A stretch of DNA of 40,206 nucleotides from Caballeronia sp. SEWSISQ10-4 2 (GTDB taxonomy: Bacteria > Pseudomonadota > Gammaproteobacteria > Burkholderiales > Burkholderiaceae): positions 1 through 40,206 of the forward strand of contig NZ_JALPRJ010000075.1 of assembly GCF_030464885.1 (NCBI RefSeq). Direction: 5' to 3'. The notes under the pieces were generated by a model. The model was not told the origin of the DNA. It saw only the letters and a list, made by a program, of their open reading frames with translations, and ran no database searches. The position numbers and the translations under genes are program-made. This document shows positions 8,163 through 17,004 of the stretch, piece after piece. Position 1 is the stretch's first letter, and every line of letters starts with the position of its first letter.

Positions 8163-9185
8163 ATGGAATACAGCACACTCGGCAGCTCAGGGCTGCGCAT
8201 TTCCCGTCTTTGTCTTGGCGCCATGACCTTTGGCGCCGGTACCGGAATCTGGGGCGAAATTGCCGGCCTCGACCGTGCCCAGGCCACACGCCTTGTCGCG
8301 ATGGCCGTCGAGCGCGGTATCAACCTGGTCGATACGGCTGACGCCTATTCGCAAGGGCACTCTGAAGCGGTCGTGGGTCAGGCGTTGGCTGACCTTGGAC
8401 TCGACGAATCGCGCATGCTGGTCGCGACCAAAGTTCGGCTTCGCACAGGAGTCGGCCACAACGACGTCGGGCTCGGCCGCTCGCACATCATGCGGTCGGT
8501 GGAAACGAGTCTTCGGCGTATCGGCCGGGATCATATCGATCTATTTCAGTTGCACGACCGCGATGAACTTGTTCCGCTGGAAGAAACGCTTCGTGCACTC
8601 GACGACCTTGTGACGCAGGGCAAGGTGCGGCACATCGGGGTCTGCAACTTCAGCGCGGGCGACCTGGAGCGTGCACAGGGAATTACCACCCGCACGCACT
8701 GGGCCCGCGTTGTCAGCAATCAGGTTCACTATGCGCTGACAAGCCGCGACGTCGAGCATGAGATCGCGCCCGTGGCAAAGGCGAATGATGTTGCGCTTCT
8801 GGTGTGGAGTCCGCTCGCGGGCGGGTACCTGAGCGGTAAGTACACGCAGGGAAGCAGCGAAGAAACCGGGCGTCGAACCAGGCTGAATTTTCCGCCGATC
8901 GATCCCGCAAAGGCGGATCCTATCGTGCACGTATTGCGCGACATCGCTACGGAATTGAACGCATCGCCGGCTCAGGTGGCATTGGCCTGGATTCTGGAGC
9001 GCCGTGAAGTCTGTTCCGTCATTGTAGGCGCGCGCACGCCCGACCAACTGACCGCTAACCTCGACGCTCAGCAAATTGCGTTGAATGCTTCGCAAACCGA
9101 ACGTCTGAATCAGGTTTCGCAGCCGCACCTGCCATATCCTTACTGGATGCAGCAGTTCCACGACAAGGATCGATTAGTGGTCTGA
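8163..9185 (+). CDS. Aldo/keto reductase (340 aa)
   Basis: The ATG at 8163 is preferred over 8085 because the translation from there begins with the usual first strand (YSTLGSSGLRISRLCLGAMTFG) and AAGGGG lies upstream. The catalytic tetrad is present: Asp57 and Tyr62 in VDTADAYSQG, Lys90 in VATKV, and His131 in LFQLHDRD. The NADPH-binding end has SVIVGARTPDQLTANL. It resembles the AKR group reducing aldehydes and methylglyoxal-like carbonyls. The protein is cytosolic. It is the last gene of the run opposite the LysR regulator. An IS4 element begins 31 bp past its stop and probably cut off whatever followed. Confidence 0.9.
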   Translation: MEYSTLGSSGLRISRLCLGAMTFGAGTGIWGEIAGLDRAQATRLVAMAVERGINLVDTADAYSQGHSEAVVGQALADLGLDESRMLVATKVRLRTGVGHNDVGLGRSHIMRSVETSLRRIGRDHIDLFQLHDRDELVPLEETLRALDDLVTQGKVRHIGVCNFSAGDLERAQGITTRTHWARVVSNQVHYALTSRDVEHEIAPVAKANDVALLVWSPLAGGYLSGKYTQGSSEETGRRTRLNFPPIDPAKADPIVHVLRDIATELNASPAQVALAWILERREVCSVIVGARTPDQLTANLDAQQIALNASQTERLNQVSQPHLPYPYWMQQFHDKDRLVV

Positions 9186-9216
9186 TCCGGTTGAGATGCC
9201 CCGTAGCGATCTTTGG

Positions 9217-10733
9217 AGCTCAGGATTACCCACAAGTTAAATGATTATGCTATTCGTTTTGCCTGAAGATCTGATACATCTTCGTGATCTCGTGCAATAT
9301 GAGGAACCCTCGCCAGATGACAGTTGGGCCGGGTGGTCGGTCATGCTTGCGATTCAGGTATGCGCCGAGCATGGCGATCCACAACACCGCTTGCTGCAAG
9401 GGTGGGGGCTTCTTTGGCGGGTACCTGGTATGGTGCGAATGGCAATACAGTGCCTGCCATTCGACGGGTTGCAGCAGTACTTCGCAAGACAGATCGGTGT
9501 CGATTCGTGCCAGCAGGGTCGCGTACAGGATGCGCCAACTGATGACGGCAAACAGGGCGGTGGCCCTTACGAATCGCTCGAGGTTACCGAACTGGCGCGC
9601 CTCGATACGACAGCCGCTTTTCAGCACGCGATGCCAGGACTCAATCGTCCAGCGTCGCGCATACCAGGCCAGTCGCTCGAGAACATCATCAAGCGAGGTC
9701 GTTGGCACAGAACTCAGCAGCATCTACTCGAGCGGCTCAGTGCCGTGCGGGGGCGCTTCTTCGATAGCGTGAATGGCAAATGCGTCAAGCTCGCTCAGAC
9801 GGCTAGCATGCGCCTGCGGAGGCCTCAGTCGCACCGCCGCGCAACGCAACGTCAGACGCGCTGTTCGCTGCGCCATGCTGCCCCGGGCGGGCACCAGCAG
9901 GTCTGTATTGCCAAGCGGTGCCATGGCCTGAACGGACTCCCACAGATATTGCGCGGGATGACGGACGCGGCGATTGCGCGCCGCCCGAATCAGCCAGTCC
10001 ACCCCATCCGGACGTTCGGTCGCAAACAGTTCATACACGTCGCTCTCGCGGTCGCCCACACAGACAAACCGGGTTTCGGTACAACGCGTCCTGAGTGCAG
10101 CAAGGTGGTTGATGCCTTCGATCCATTTGATGCTCTCTTTCTCTGTGATCGGTCGCGCTTTGCGATGGCGTCCCTTGCCGGCCTCTTCTTGCGCTCGCAC
10201 CCAAGTCTTCATGCCCAACACGCCCAGTGGCAGACCCTCGGGCGTGACGGCCAGCAGACTGTGCATCATGAAGCCGCGCTCATTGCCGCCGGTACCATAG
10301 CCCAGTCCCTCAGTCGCGTGCAGATGCGACAGATTAAATTCGGTCGTGTCCTGGATCGCCAGCACCACAGGTACCTGCCTCATGCGATCCAGCGTTTGCG
10401 CAATGTGCGGCGCCAAAATGCCGTCGGTATCGATCTGTGTATTGTCAAAGAACCGGTACGCGGCCTTCAACTCGGCGGGCTTGAGCGACTGTGGAAACGA
10501 CCCTTGCGGACTGCAGGCAAGCCGGCGCGCCAACGCAACCAGGCGCTGCGCCAGACGCGCGTCGCCCAGATTCGCCTCGCCGAACTCAGTGCTTGCCCAG
10601 TCGTGCGTGTCGTTCTCGTCGACCAATCTCGAATGCCGCTGCAAACAGGATGGGCCGAAGTTAACATCGGTTCCGCCCGTTTACAAGCGAAAACACACAC
10701 CGCCCCCTGCAGACTTGTGGGTAATCCTGAGCT
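9217..10733 (-). mobile_element. IS4-family insertion sequence with complete inverted repeats
   Basis: The ends are perfect 21-bp inverted repeats at 9217-9237 and 10713-10733. Their inner 19 bases read CTCAGGATTACCCACAAGT, close in layout to the Tn5/IS50 outside end. The outermost AGCT is palindromic, so it could be element or target. The 1517-bp element holds one transposase gene on the minus strand, broken by an in-frame stop. I find no 8-12 bp direct repeat at the flanks. Confidence 0.88.
9250..10644 (-). pseudogene. IS4-family transposase interrupted by one in-frame amber codon
   Basis: Two reading segments in one frame (10644-9724 and 9723-9250) join into a transposase of about 464 residues. 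They are split only by TAG at 9726-9724. The sequence around the break, PLE-stop-MLLSS, corresponds to a Trp codon in Tn5-like relatives (PLEWMLLTS-type), so a single TGG to TAG change explains it. The first two acidic catalytic residues lie before the stop (AIQDTTEF and VGDRESD). The YREK signature YARRWTIESWHRVLK, with the catalytic Glu, lies after it. The truncated product therefore lacks the complete active site. No frameshift is needed and the rest looks sound. Amber suppression or a sequencing error remain possible. Confidence 0.88.
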
Positions 10734-10850
10734 GTTATCAGGGAGGCTGTTTGCGCCCCGATGTGGTCACGGAAAACGCATAATGTCCGCAGATATTTTG
10801 CCCTAGTGTCCCGGCAGACGCTGTTGGACGCTACAAGGAGAGTAAAGGCA

Positions 10851-11546
10851 ATGCGAAAGAAAGTCAGGGTCGGTCTCGTTGGCGACTATAACCAGTCGGT
10901 GCCAGCGCACCAGGCTATTCCGCTTGCATTGAAGCGCGCGGCAGATGCGAAGCAAGTCGAAGTCGAATTTGAATGGATTCCCACTGGGGACATCAATTCA
11001 GTTTCGCGAATTTCTGCGTTCGATGGAATTTGGTGCGTCCCCGCGAGTCCGTACCACAGCATGGAAGGCGCGTTGCTCGCCATTCGCCACGCCCGCGAAG
11101 CAGCAGTTCCATTCCTTGGGACATGCGGAGGGTTTCAACATGCCGTCATCGAGTATGCCCGGAACGTACTTGGCTGGGCTGACGCGGAGCATGCTGAAAC
11201 GGCACCGGGCGCTGCTCGCGCAGTCATTTCTCCACTTGAGTGCGCTCTGGTTGAAACCGTAGACGTGGTCCGACTGCTTCCGGGGACTCACATCGCGGCT
11301 GCCTATGGAGTCAGCGAAACAACGGAGGGCTATCGTTGCCGCTACGGACTTAACCCTGAGTTCAGAACGTCGCTTGTTTCGGGCCCGCTACGCGTCGCCG
11401 CAGACGATGAAACAGGCGATGTACGAGCTGTCGAAATGGATGGACATCCGTTTTTCGTTGCAACGCTCTTTCAACCCGAGCGTGCGGCTCTCAGAGAAGA
11501 GTCCGCACCGCTCGTCAATGCGTTTGTGGAGGCATGCGGAGCGTGA
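10851..11546 (+). CDS. CTP-synthase-like class I glutamine amidotransferase domain protein
   Basis: The 231-residue protein matches the glutaminase half of CTP synthase. It opens with RVGLVGDYNQSVPAHQAI, then FDGIWCVPASPYHSMEG. The nucleophile elbow is GTCGGFQHAVIEY with Cys92. The usual C-terminal FHPE motif reads FQPE (208-210), so the catalytic His position is Gln. His199 lies close by in GHPFF. The synthetase half is absent. Such stand-alone proteins are of unknown role; the Cys may act on another amide or the protein may be non-glutaminolytic. AAGGAG lies at 10834-10839. The ATG at 10851 is preferred because the earlier in-frame ATG adds a poor N-terminus. It stands alone between the IS4 element and a terminator. 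Confidence 0.8.
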   Translation: MRKKVRVGLVGDYNQSVPAHQAIPLALKRAADAKQVEVEFEWIPTGDINSVSRISAFDGIWCVPASPYHSMEGALLAIRHAREAAVPFLGTCGGFQHAVIEYARNVLGWADAEHAETAPGAARAVISPLECALVETVDVVRLLPGTHIAAAYGVSETTEGYRCRYGLNPEFRTSLVSGPLRVAADDETGDVRAVEMDGHPFFVATLFQPERAALREESAPLVNAFVEACGA

Positions 11547-11687
11547 GGCTCAGCCTGTCGCTTCGGTGGGCTACCTCGCGTCACCGTAGTTCCAAGGTTG
11601 AGTGAAGGTCCCCTTTCGAGAAATCCATCCGACCGCTCCGGATCGACCTGCGACGTTCCGCGTTAAAGAACAAAGCCCATCCGATAC

Positions 11688-11725
11688 AAACAAGGCCGCG
11701 CTCGGAAACGAGCGCGGCCTTGTTT
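11688..11725. terminator. Strong bidirectional intrinsic terminator
   Basis: A perfect 17-bp stem (arms 11688-11704 and 11709-11725) closes a GAAA tetraloop. The arms are AAACAAGGCCGCGCTCG and its complement, so A/T tracts flank a GC-rich stem on both sides. It lies between the convergent amidotransferase gene (+) and the ThuA gene (-) and can end transcription from both. Confidence 0.9.
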
Positions 11726-11757
11726 GCCAACACCCATATACAACGAGCTCTACCCAC

Positions 11758-12438
11758 TCAGCGCGCTGCCCAAAGTAGTCCGCGCAACATCAGTTCGCGG
11801 GCTTCCAGGACGTCGAAATCGGTGTTGACGTGACCAAGCGACGAATAGAAAACCCTTCCTTTGCCCCAGTGGCGCTTCCATGCGACCGGCATGATGACGC
11901 CCTTTACTTGTGGCTCATGTTCTCGTACATACGGCCCGTCGAAGCGAGTGGTCGCAAGAACCTCGTTGCTCGGATCAAAATGCATGTAGTACTGCTCCGA
12001 GCGCATCGAAAAATCGGCGAGACCGGAAACAACGGGGTCATCGGGCGCAGCGATCTGAACAGTGTAGTCAACGATGTTGCCCGGATGCGCGACCCATTGG
12101 CCTCCAACCATGAACTGGTAGTCGGTATTCGCGCGGAACGCGTCGCCGGCACCGCCGTGCCAGCCTCCGAAACCGGCACCGCCACGAACCGCGGCGAGCA
12201 GATTTTCGGTATGAGTTTTGTCCAACTGGCCCATGGTGAAGCAGTTGACGATCAGATTCTGTTCAGCGAGACGCTCACGGTCGAGGTACACGCCAAGGTC
12301 GTTGTGAATCTCTACCGCGAACCCTTGTTGCTCCAGCAGGCTCGCGAAGCGCTCGGTCGTGAGGCGCGGTTCGTGGCCGTCCCAACCGCCCCAGACCATC
12401 AATGCCGAGCGGCGCGGTGTCAGGTTGTTTTCAGGCAT
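11758..12438 (-). CDS. ThuA-domain protein (trehalose-utilisation-like)
   Basis: The 226-residue protein has the ThuA amidotransferase-like fold. It starts with ALMVWGGWDGHEP. FGGWHGGAGDAFRAN follows near residue 90, with the GGWHG elbow that replaces the glutaminase Cys. Later stretches are YTVQI, EQYYMHFDPSNEVLATT and the C-terminal W-GKGRVFYSSLGH marker (about 195-205). ThuA works in sugar oxidation pathways with Gfo/Idh/MocA dehydrogenases. Its start overlaps the stop of the dehydrogenase gene by 8 bp (12431-12438), so the two are translationally coupled. It is last in the LacI-controlled sugar operon, which suggests a role in modifying the imported sugar. Substrate unknown. Confidence 0.88.
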   Translation of the reverse strand: MPENNLTPRRSALMVWGGWDGHEPRLTTERFASLLEQQGFAVEIHNDLGVYLDRERLAEQNLIVNCFTMGQLDKTHTENLLAAVRGGAGFGGWHGGAGDAFRANTDYQFMVGGQWVAHPGNIVDYTVQIAAPDDPVVSGLADFSMRSEQYYMHFDPSNEVLATTRFDGPYVREHEPQVKGVIMPVAWKRHWGKGRVFYSSLGHVNTDFDVLEARELMLRGLLWAAR

Positions 12439-13558
12439 GTGTGACTCTCTCGTTTGCCATCGTCAGGGGCTGCTCCAACATAGCTGCGGGCCGTTGGAAG
12501 GTGCTGTCGATCGATACGGTCTGGCGCCGGGTCGCCGCGGCAAGAAAGCCGTGCATGACCTCCAGCACGTGATAGCCGATCGCCCCGTCCGTGCGCGGCC
12601 GCTCACCCGTCTGGAGTGAATGTGCCAGTTCCGCAATGCCAAGCCCCCTAGTGTTGTCGCTATAGGGATGCGAGAGCGGGACTTCATTCCAGTCACCGTC
12701 GCGAACCTTCAGGTTTACCGGACCACCGAAGGTATTGGGGTCGGGCACACTCAGGCTTCCCTCTGTTCCATGGACCTCGATGAAGGGAAGTCTTGCACCC
12801 CAGATATCGAAGCTCGTCACAATAGTTCCGATCGCACCGTTGGCGAACTGCATCTGACCGGCTACGTGTGTAGGCGTATTCACCTCGATCCGCTGACCGC
12901 GTTTGGGCTTGCTCCCGATGACTCGTTCGGGAAAACTCGCGCGCGCAAATGCCGATACGGAATCGATGGGCCCGATAAGATTGACAAGCGCGCTCAGGTA
13001 ATACGGTCCCATGTCGAACATTGGGCCGGCGCCTGGCTGGTAATAGAACGCCGGGTCAGGGTGCCAGCCTTCATGGCCGTGGTTGGTCATGAAGGCAGTC
13101 GCGGCGATCGGTTCGCCAATGGCGCCGCTATCGATCAATTTGCGGCAGGTCTGGATCCCCGCGCCCAGTACCGTGTCCGGCGCGCAGCAGATTTGAAGAG
13201 CGGCAGACCGCGCGGTATCGATCAACCCGCGTGCTTCATCGAGATCGAGGGTAAGCGGCTTCTCGTTGTAGACGTGCTTACCCGACTGTAGCGCACGTCG
13301 CGCTACCTCTGCATGACCGGCCGGATGCGTGAGAATGAGGATCAGGTCAATACCGGAGTCGGCATAGACCGCGTCGGTGGTAAGCACACGCGCAACCCCG
13401 TGACGGAGTGCCGAAGCCCGTGCACGTTCCATATCGAGATCCGCAACAGCGCAGACCTCCACGCCGGCGAACTTCGGGAGGTTGGTAAGATAAATGTCGC
13501 TGATATAGCCGCAGCCGACGACCGCGACGCGCAGCTTATGATGTGGTGCTGAAGTCAT
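12431..13558 (-). CDS. Gfo/Idh/MocA-family sugar dehydrogenase
   Basis: The 375-residue protein starts with the NAD(P)-binding strand LRVAVVGCGYISDIYLTNL (GxGxxS-like turn). The family marker EKPLTLDLDEA follows near residue 105, with the Lys conserved in the EKP motif. GHEGWHPDPAFYYQPGAGPMFDMGPYYLSAL is the substrate-side stretch with the conserved Asp and His positions. These enzymes oxidise sugars, inositols or sugar acids. I chose the ATG at 13558 because GAGG lies at good spacing; an upstream ATG at 13585 has weaker support. It is 70 bp downstream of the permease gene and overlaps the ThuA gene, so it belongs to the sugar operon. Confidence 0.88.
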   Translation of the reverse strand: MTSAPHHKLRVAVVGCGYISDIYLTNLPKFAGVEVCAVADLDMERARASALRHGVARVLTTDAVYADSGIDLILILTHPAGHAEVARRALQSGKHVYNEKPLTLDLDEARGLIDTARSAALQICCAPDTVLGAGIQTCRKLIDSGAIGEPIAATAFMTNHGHEGWHPDPAFYYQPGAGPMFDMGPYYLSALVNLIGPIDSVSAFARASFPERVIGSKPKRGQRIEVNTPTHVAGQMQFANGAIGTIVTSFDIWGARLPFIEVHGTEGSLSVPDPNTFGGPVNLKVRDGDWNEVPLSHPYSDNTRGLGIAELAHSLQTGERPRTDGAIGYHVLEVMHGFLAAATRRQTVSIDSTFQRPAAMLEQPLTMANERVTHA

Positions 13559-13628
13559 ATGACGTTGCCTCGAACGAATGAACACGTGCCCATCGGCGGG
13601 CAGATGGAAAAAGATTTCACCCCGCTTT

Positions 13629-14504
13629 TCAACCTTTTACGGAGCCGACCATCATTCCTTTTATGATGCGTTCCTGGCCGAACGCGTAGGCGACGATCAA
13701 CGGCAGGGACGTCAGCGTGACAACCGCCAGGGTTGCAGGAATGTTCGATGCGTATTGACCCTGGAAGTCCCACACCGCGAGTGGCAGCGTGCGATTGGCC
13801 GGCGTCGAGGTGAGTACATAGGCAAAAATGAACTCGTTCCACAACGCGATCGCGTTGTAGATGGCGACCGTGGCGAGCCCCGGTCCGGACAGCGGAACGA
13901 AGATGCGCCAGAAAATGGCAAACGGTCCGCAGCCGTCGAGCAGGGCGGCTTCTTCCAGCTCACGCGGGATCTGGCGCATGAACTCGGTGAGAATGAAGAT
14001 CGAAACCGGAAGGCTCGACGCTACATAAGGGCCGATCAAAGCAAAGGGTGTGTCGTACAGTCCCGCGGTGCGCGTCATTAGATAGACCGGTACCAAGGTG
14101 ACGTGCAGCGGCACGATCATTCCTGCGACAACAATCGAGAAAATCGATCTATTGAGCCGGGAGTTCATGCGCGCGAATACGTAAGCGGCCATTGAGCCGG
14201 TCAACAGGATCAGTGCGGTCGACAAGCCCACCACGAAAAGGCTATTGCGCAGATAAACCCAAAAACCGCCTTCCAGGACCGCTTGATAGTTGCTCAGGTC
14301 GAGGACCGACGGGAGCGACCAGGCCGACCCGGAATACGTGTCCTGCTGCGACTTCAGGCTGGTCACCACGACGAACAAGAAGGGGAGTGTCGTCACGGCA
14401 AGCCAGCCGATACCAAGCGTCAGCACCATCGCACGCGAGACAGAAAACCTGGGTGCACGAAATGGCGCGCTCGATTCAAGATGAATGTTGGGGATCGCTT
14501 TCAT
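13629..14504 (-). CDS. Carbohydrate ABC transporter inner-membrane permease, MalG-type
   Basis: The 291-residue protein has about six hydrophobic membrane segments, the first at residues 25-48 (VLTLGIGWLAVTTLPFLFVVV). The cytoplasmic coupling helix is EEAALLDGCGPFAIFWRIFVPL near 190-212. This EAA motif contacts the ATPase. Length and ending fit the second permease of CUT1 sugar importers. Its start overlaps the end of the first permease gene by four bases (ATGA). It forms the channel with the 14501-15427 product. No ATPase gene occurs in this operon. Confidence 0.92.
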   Translation of the reverse strand: MKAIPNIHLESSAPFRAPRFSVSRAMVLTLGIGWLAVTTLPFLFVVVTSLKSQQDTYSGSAWSLPSVLDLSNYQAVLEGGFWVYLRNSLFVVGLSTALILLTGSMAAYVFARMNSRLNRSIFSIVVAGMIVPLHVTLVPVYLMTRTAGLYDTPFALIGPYVASSLPVSIFILTEFMRQIPRELEEAALLDGCGPFAIFWRIFVPLSGPGLATVAIYNAIALWNEFIFAYVLTSTPANRTLPLAVWDFQGQYASNIPATLAVVTLTSLPLIVAYAFGQERIIKGMMVGSVKG

Positions 14505-15427
14505 ATCTCCGTCTCGAAACGACGTGTCAAGGTCAGGGTGACGCTGGCGACTACGAGCACAATCAGGAACATCGCCGAGGCGATGGTGCTGCCGTAGCCG
14601 AGTTGAAACGAACTAAAGACTGTGCGGTACATGTAGGTCGCCATGAGCTCCGACGCGCCGTCAGGACCGCCGGCGGTCATCACGAAAATCAGATCGAAAT
14701 AACGCAGCGAACCGATCACGGCAAGCAGCACACCGGTGCGCAAAGTGCCTTGCAGATGCGGCAATTCGATGTGCCAGAACACTCTCCATGCAGAGGCCCC
14801 GTCAAGACGTGCTGCTTCACGAAGTTCGGGCGAGAGGGAGGAGAGCCCGGCCATGAAAAGAATCATGTAGAACGGGATGTTCTGCCAGCAGATCACCGCC
14901 AGCGTGGCGCCTAAAGCGAAGCGCCCGTCACCCAGCCAATCTTGGGCCAGGTTGCCAAGCCCGAGGGCGTTCAAAGCCGCGTTCAGTGGACCGAAATTCG
15001 GGTCATACACGTTCTTGAACACGACACCGATGGCGACACTTGACATCAGCAGGGGCAGGAAATACAGGATCTTGAGCGTGCGCGATCCGCGGCCTGCCTT
15101 GTCGAGCATGACGGCAAGAGTCAGTGCGATCGGCATTTGGATGAGCACTGAGAAGACCGCGAGTATCAGGTTGTTGCGGACCGCCTTAAGAAATGCGGAA
15201 TCGTGCGAGAGATGAATCCAGTTCTGAAGACCAATGAAGCGTTCCGTGGCGCCAAGTCCGTTCCAGTCGAGCGTCGATAATCGGAAGCTTGAGATCAGCG
15301 GGTATAGAAGAAAGAGTCCGAGTAATGCGATAGCGGGTGCAAGAAACGTGGCCGAAACCATCGCGGAGGGTCTTCCCAGGCGCGATCGCTTCGGCATGGG
15401 CGCCATGGGAAGCTTCGTAACACTCAC
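14501..15427 (-). CDS. Carbohydrate ABC transporter inner-membrane permease, MalF-type
   Basis: The 308-residue protein has a basic N-terminus and six likely membrane segments, starting near residue 25 (MVSATFLAPAIALLGLFLLY). The EAA coupling motif is EAARLDGASAWRVFWHIELPHL near 215-236. The large periplasmic loop of Escherichia coli MalF is missing, as is normal in CUT1 sugar permeases of this size. It lies 70 bp downstream of the binding-protein gene and is coupled to the next permease by a 4-bp overlap. Confidence 0.92.
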   Translation of the reverse strand: MSVTKLPMAPMPKRSRLGRPSAMVSATFLAPAIALLGLFLLYPLISSFRLSTLDWNGLGATERFIGLQNWIHLSHDSAFLKAVRNNLILAVFSVLIQMPIALTLAVMLDKAGRGSRTLKILYFLPLLMSSVAIGVVFKNVYDPNFGPLNAALNALGLGNLAQDWLGDGRFALGATLAVICWQNIPFYMILFMAGLSSLSPELREAARLDGASAWRVFWHIELPHLQGTLRTGVLLAVIGSLRYFDLIFVMTAGGPDGASELMATYMYRTVFSSFQLGYGSTIASAMFLIVLVVASVTLTLTRRFETEI

Positions 15428-15497
15428 ATCTTCCTCCGTCAGTCGAGGGGAATCGGCTAGTAGTTGGACGCGCGGTGCTCAAGCGAAATACAGGCGG

Positions 15498-16808
15498 TTA
15501 ATTAAGGTCCTTCTTCGCTTCGGCTTCCATTTGTTGTGCGGCTTCTTGCGGAGTCGTCGTCAGCCCGAACAGAGCCTGCGTTGTGTTCTTGTGCAATTCG
15601 CCGAGCGCCGGTGGCAACTCCTGGTCGTACCAGAGTTGCACCGCGGGCGCGTCGGCGACAGTCTTTAGAAAGCGTTTGAGCATTGGATCGCTTACTTCCA
15701 GGTTCTTGACCGGCGGTATGCGCGTGTCCGCAACGCGTTCTCGCATGGATTGATCGTCCGTCATTGCCTGGATCAACCGGAATGCTGCCTGCGGATCCGC
15801 GCAGGCCTTGGAGATACTGTAGAAGTTGTCGCCCACCGTGCCGATAACGTCGTTCGGGTTGCCTTTCCCACCCGGCACGGCGGGAAAGGGAAAGTAGTCG
15901 AGCTTCGAATAGAATGCCGGATTCTCCGCCTTCACGGTCGACGCTTCCCAACTCCCGATGAGTTCCATCGCTGCACGCCCGGAATAGAGAAGGCGCCTTG
16001 ATGCGCCGATGTCGTAGTCAAGCCCATTGAATCCCTGCGCGAACGCGCCGGCCTTTACCAGTTCCTGCACGCGCGCTCCTGCTTCTACGAAGGCGGGATC
16101 GGCGAAACTGCCGCCCGGTGCTCGCATGACCGCGCGGCGGACTACATCGGAACCTCCGATGCGATCGACCAGGTACATGTAGTACATGGACCCAGTCCAT
16201 TTGTTTTTGTTTGCCAACGCAAAGGGAGCGATATTGTTCGATTTCAGTACGCTGATCACATGGAGCAGCTCGTCCCATGTCTTCGGGGGCGTCAGCTTGT
16301 ACTTTTCGAAAATCTCTTTGTTGTAGAACACCACGGCTACCGACGTGTTCTCGGCGGGGATGGCCCAAACCTTATTGTCGAAGGTGGCTGCTGGCCACGC
16401 GGTTGCCAAGAAGCGGTTTTGGAAAGCTGCGTTCTGCTGAAGATAAGGCGTGAGATCAACCACTTGATTGGACTTCACATACTCGCGCAGAGGACCGCCT
16501 CCCCAGCTCGAAAAGACACATGGCGGCTGGTTTGCACCAAACGCGATTTTTAGCTTGGTCTTGTATGCATCGTTAAGGACGTGCGATGACTCGACTTTGA
16601 AGCCGGGGTTCGCCTTCTCAAAACGCGCGGCTGCATCATTGATGATCTTCGGACCAGCGCCGACAGTCTGTGAATCCCATTCTGTAAGCGTTTTCGTTTG
16701 AGCAGCGACAATGCTCACCGGCCCTAACGAGCCGAGGCCTATAGAGAGAGCTGTGCAGGCTATGGCAAGGGTCCGACGGCGGTCGAAGACCGAAACGACT
16801 CCGTTCAT
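15498..16808 (-). CDS. Sugar-binding periplasmic protein of an ABC importer
   Basis: The 436-residue precursor has a signal peptide: basic start, then a hydrophobic stretch to VSIVAAQ, cleavage near residue 36. The mature protein fits the family 1 extracellular solute-binding fold: TLTEWDSQTVGAGPKIINDAAARFEKANPG at the start, then KLKIAFGA, NKVWAIPAENTSVAVVFYNKEIF near 143 and AAMELIGSWE near 280. Trp-rich segments typically stack on the sugar. It is first in the operon. GGAAAG precedes the ATG, and twin LacI-type operators lie 30-55 bp upstream, so sugar-responsive repression is expected. The sugar is unknown. Confidence 0.92.
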   Translation of the reverse strand: MNGVVSVFDRRRTLAIACTALSIGLGSLGPVSIVAAQTKTLTEWDSQTVGAGPKIINDAAARFEKANPGFKVESSHVLNDAYKTKLKIAFGANQPPCVFSSWGGGPLREYVKSNQVVDLTPYLQQNAAFQNRFLATAWPAATFDNKVWAIPAENTSVAVVFYNKEIFEKYKLTPPKTWDELLHVISVLKSNNIAPFALANKNKWTGSMYYMYLVDRIGGSDVVRRAVMRAPGGSFADPAFVEAGARVQELVKAGAFAQGFNGLDYDIGASRRLLYSGRAAMELIGSWEASTVKAENPAFYSKLDYFPFPAVPGGKGNPNDVIGTVGDNFYSISKACADPQAAFRLIQAMTDDQSMRERVADTRIPPVKNLEVSDPMLKRFLKTVADAPAVQLWYDQELPPALGELHKNTTQALFGLTTTPQEAAQQMEAEAKKDLN

Positions 16809-16838
16809 ATCTTTCCACTTTTAGTTGTAAAATGTTTT

Positions 16839-16860
16839 ATAACGTTATCGCTAACGTTAT
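16839..16860. promoter_or_regulatory. Twin LacI-family operators upstream of the sugar operon
   Basis: Two sites, ATAACGTTAT at 16839-16848 and CTAACGTTAT at 16851-16860, lie side by side with their central CG pairs 12 bp apart. Together they also form one larger dyad, with arms ATAACGTTA and TAACGTTAT around a 4-nt centre. A central CG within an AT-rich palindrome is the classic LacI/GalR-family site. They lie between the binding-protein gene (-) and the LacI gene (+), and so can repress the operon and the regulator together. Confidence 0.8.
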
Positions 16861-17004
16861 GTAACAATAATAGGGAGCAGCCATCCTCTATGAAATGCGT
16901 ATTTACCCCAGCCGGGATAAGACCTCGGACCGTGTACTTCAACGGATGCGACCTGCAGAGTGATAGCTGGCTGTAATGATTGGTTAATCCTACTAAGTTG
17001 ATTT

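Noticed and set aside
9241..10806. Long + strand open frame of 521 codons
   Set aside because: It is antisense to the IS4 transposase, whose catalytic motifs are clear on the minus strand. The + translation is Arg/Gln/His-rich with no recognisable domain.
10806..10814. GTGTCCCGG near the amidotransferase gene, resembling the IS256 terminus
   Set aside because: Only nine bases match and no transposase or further terminal sequence follows.
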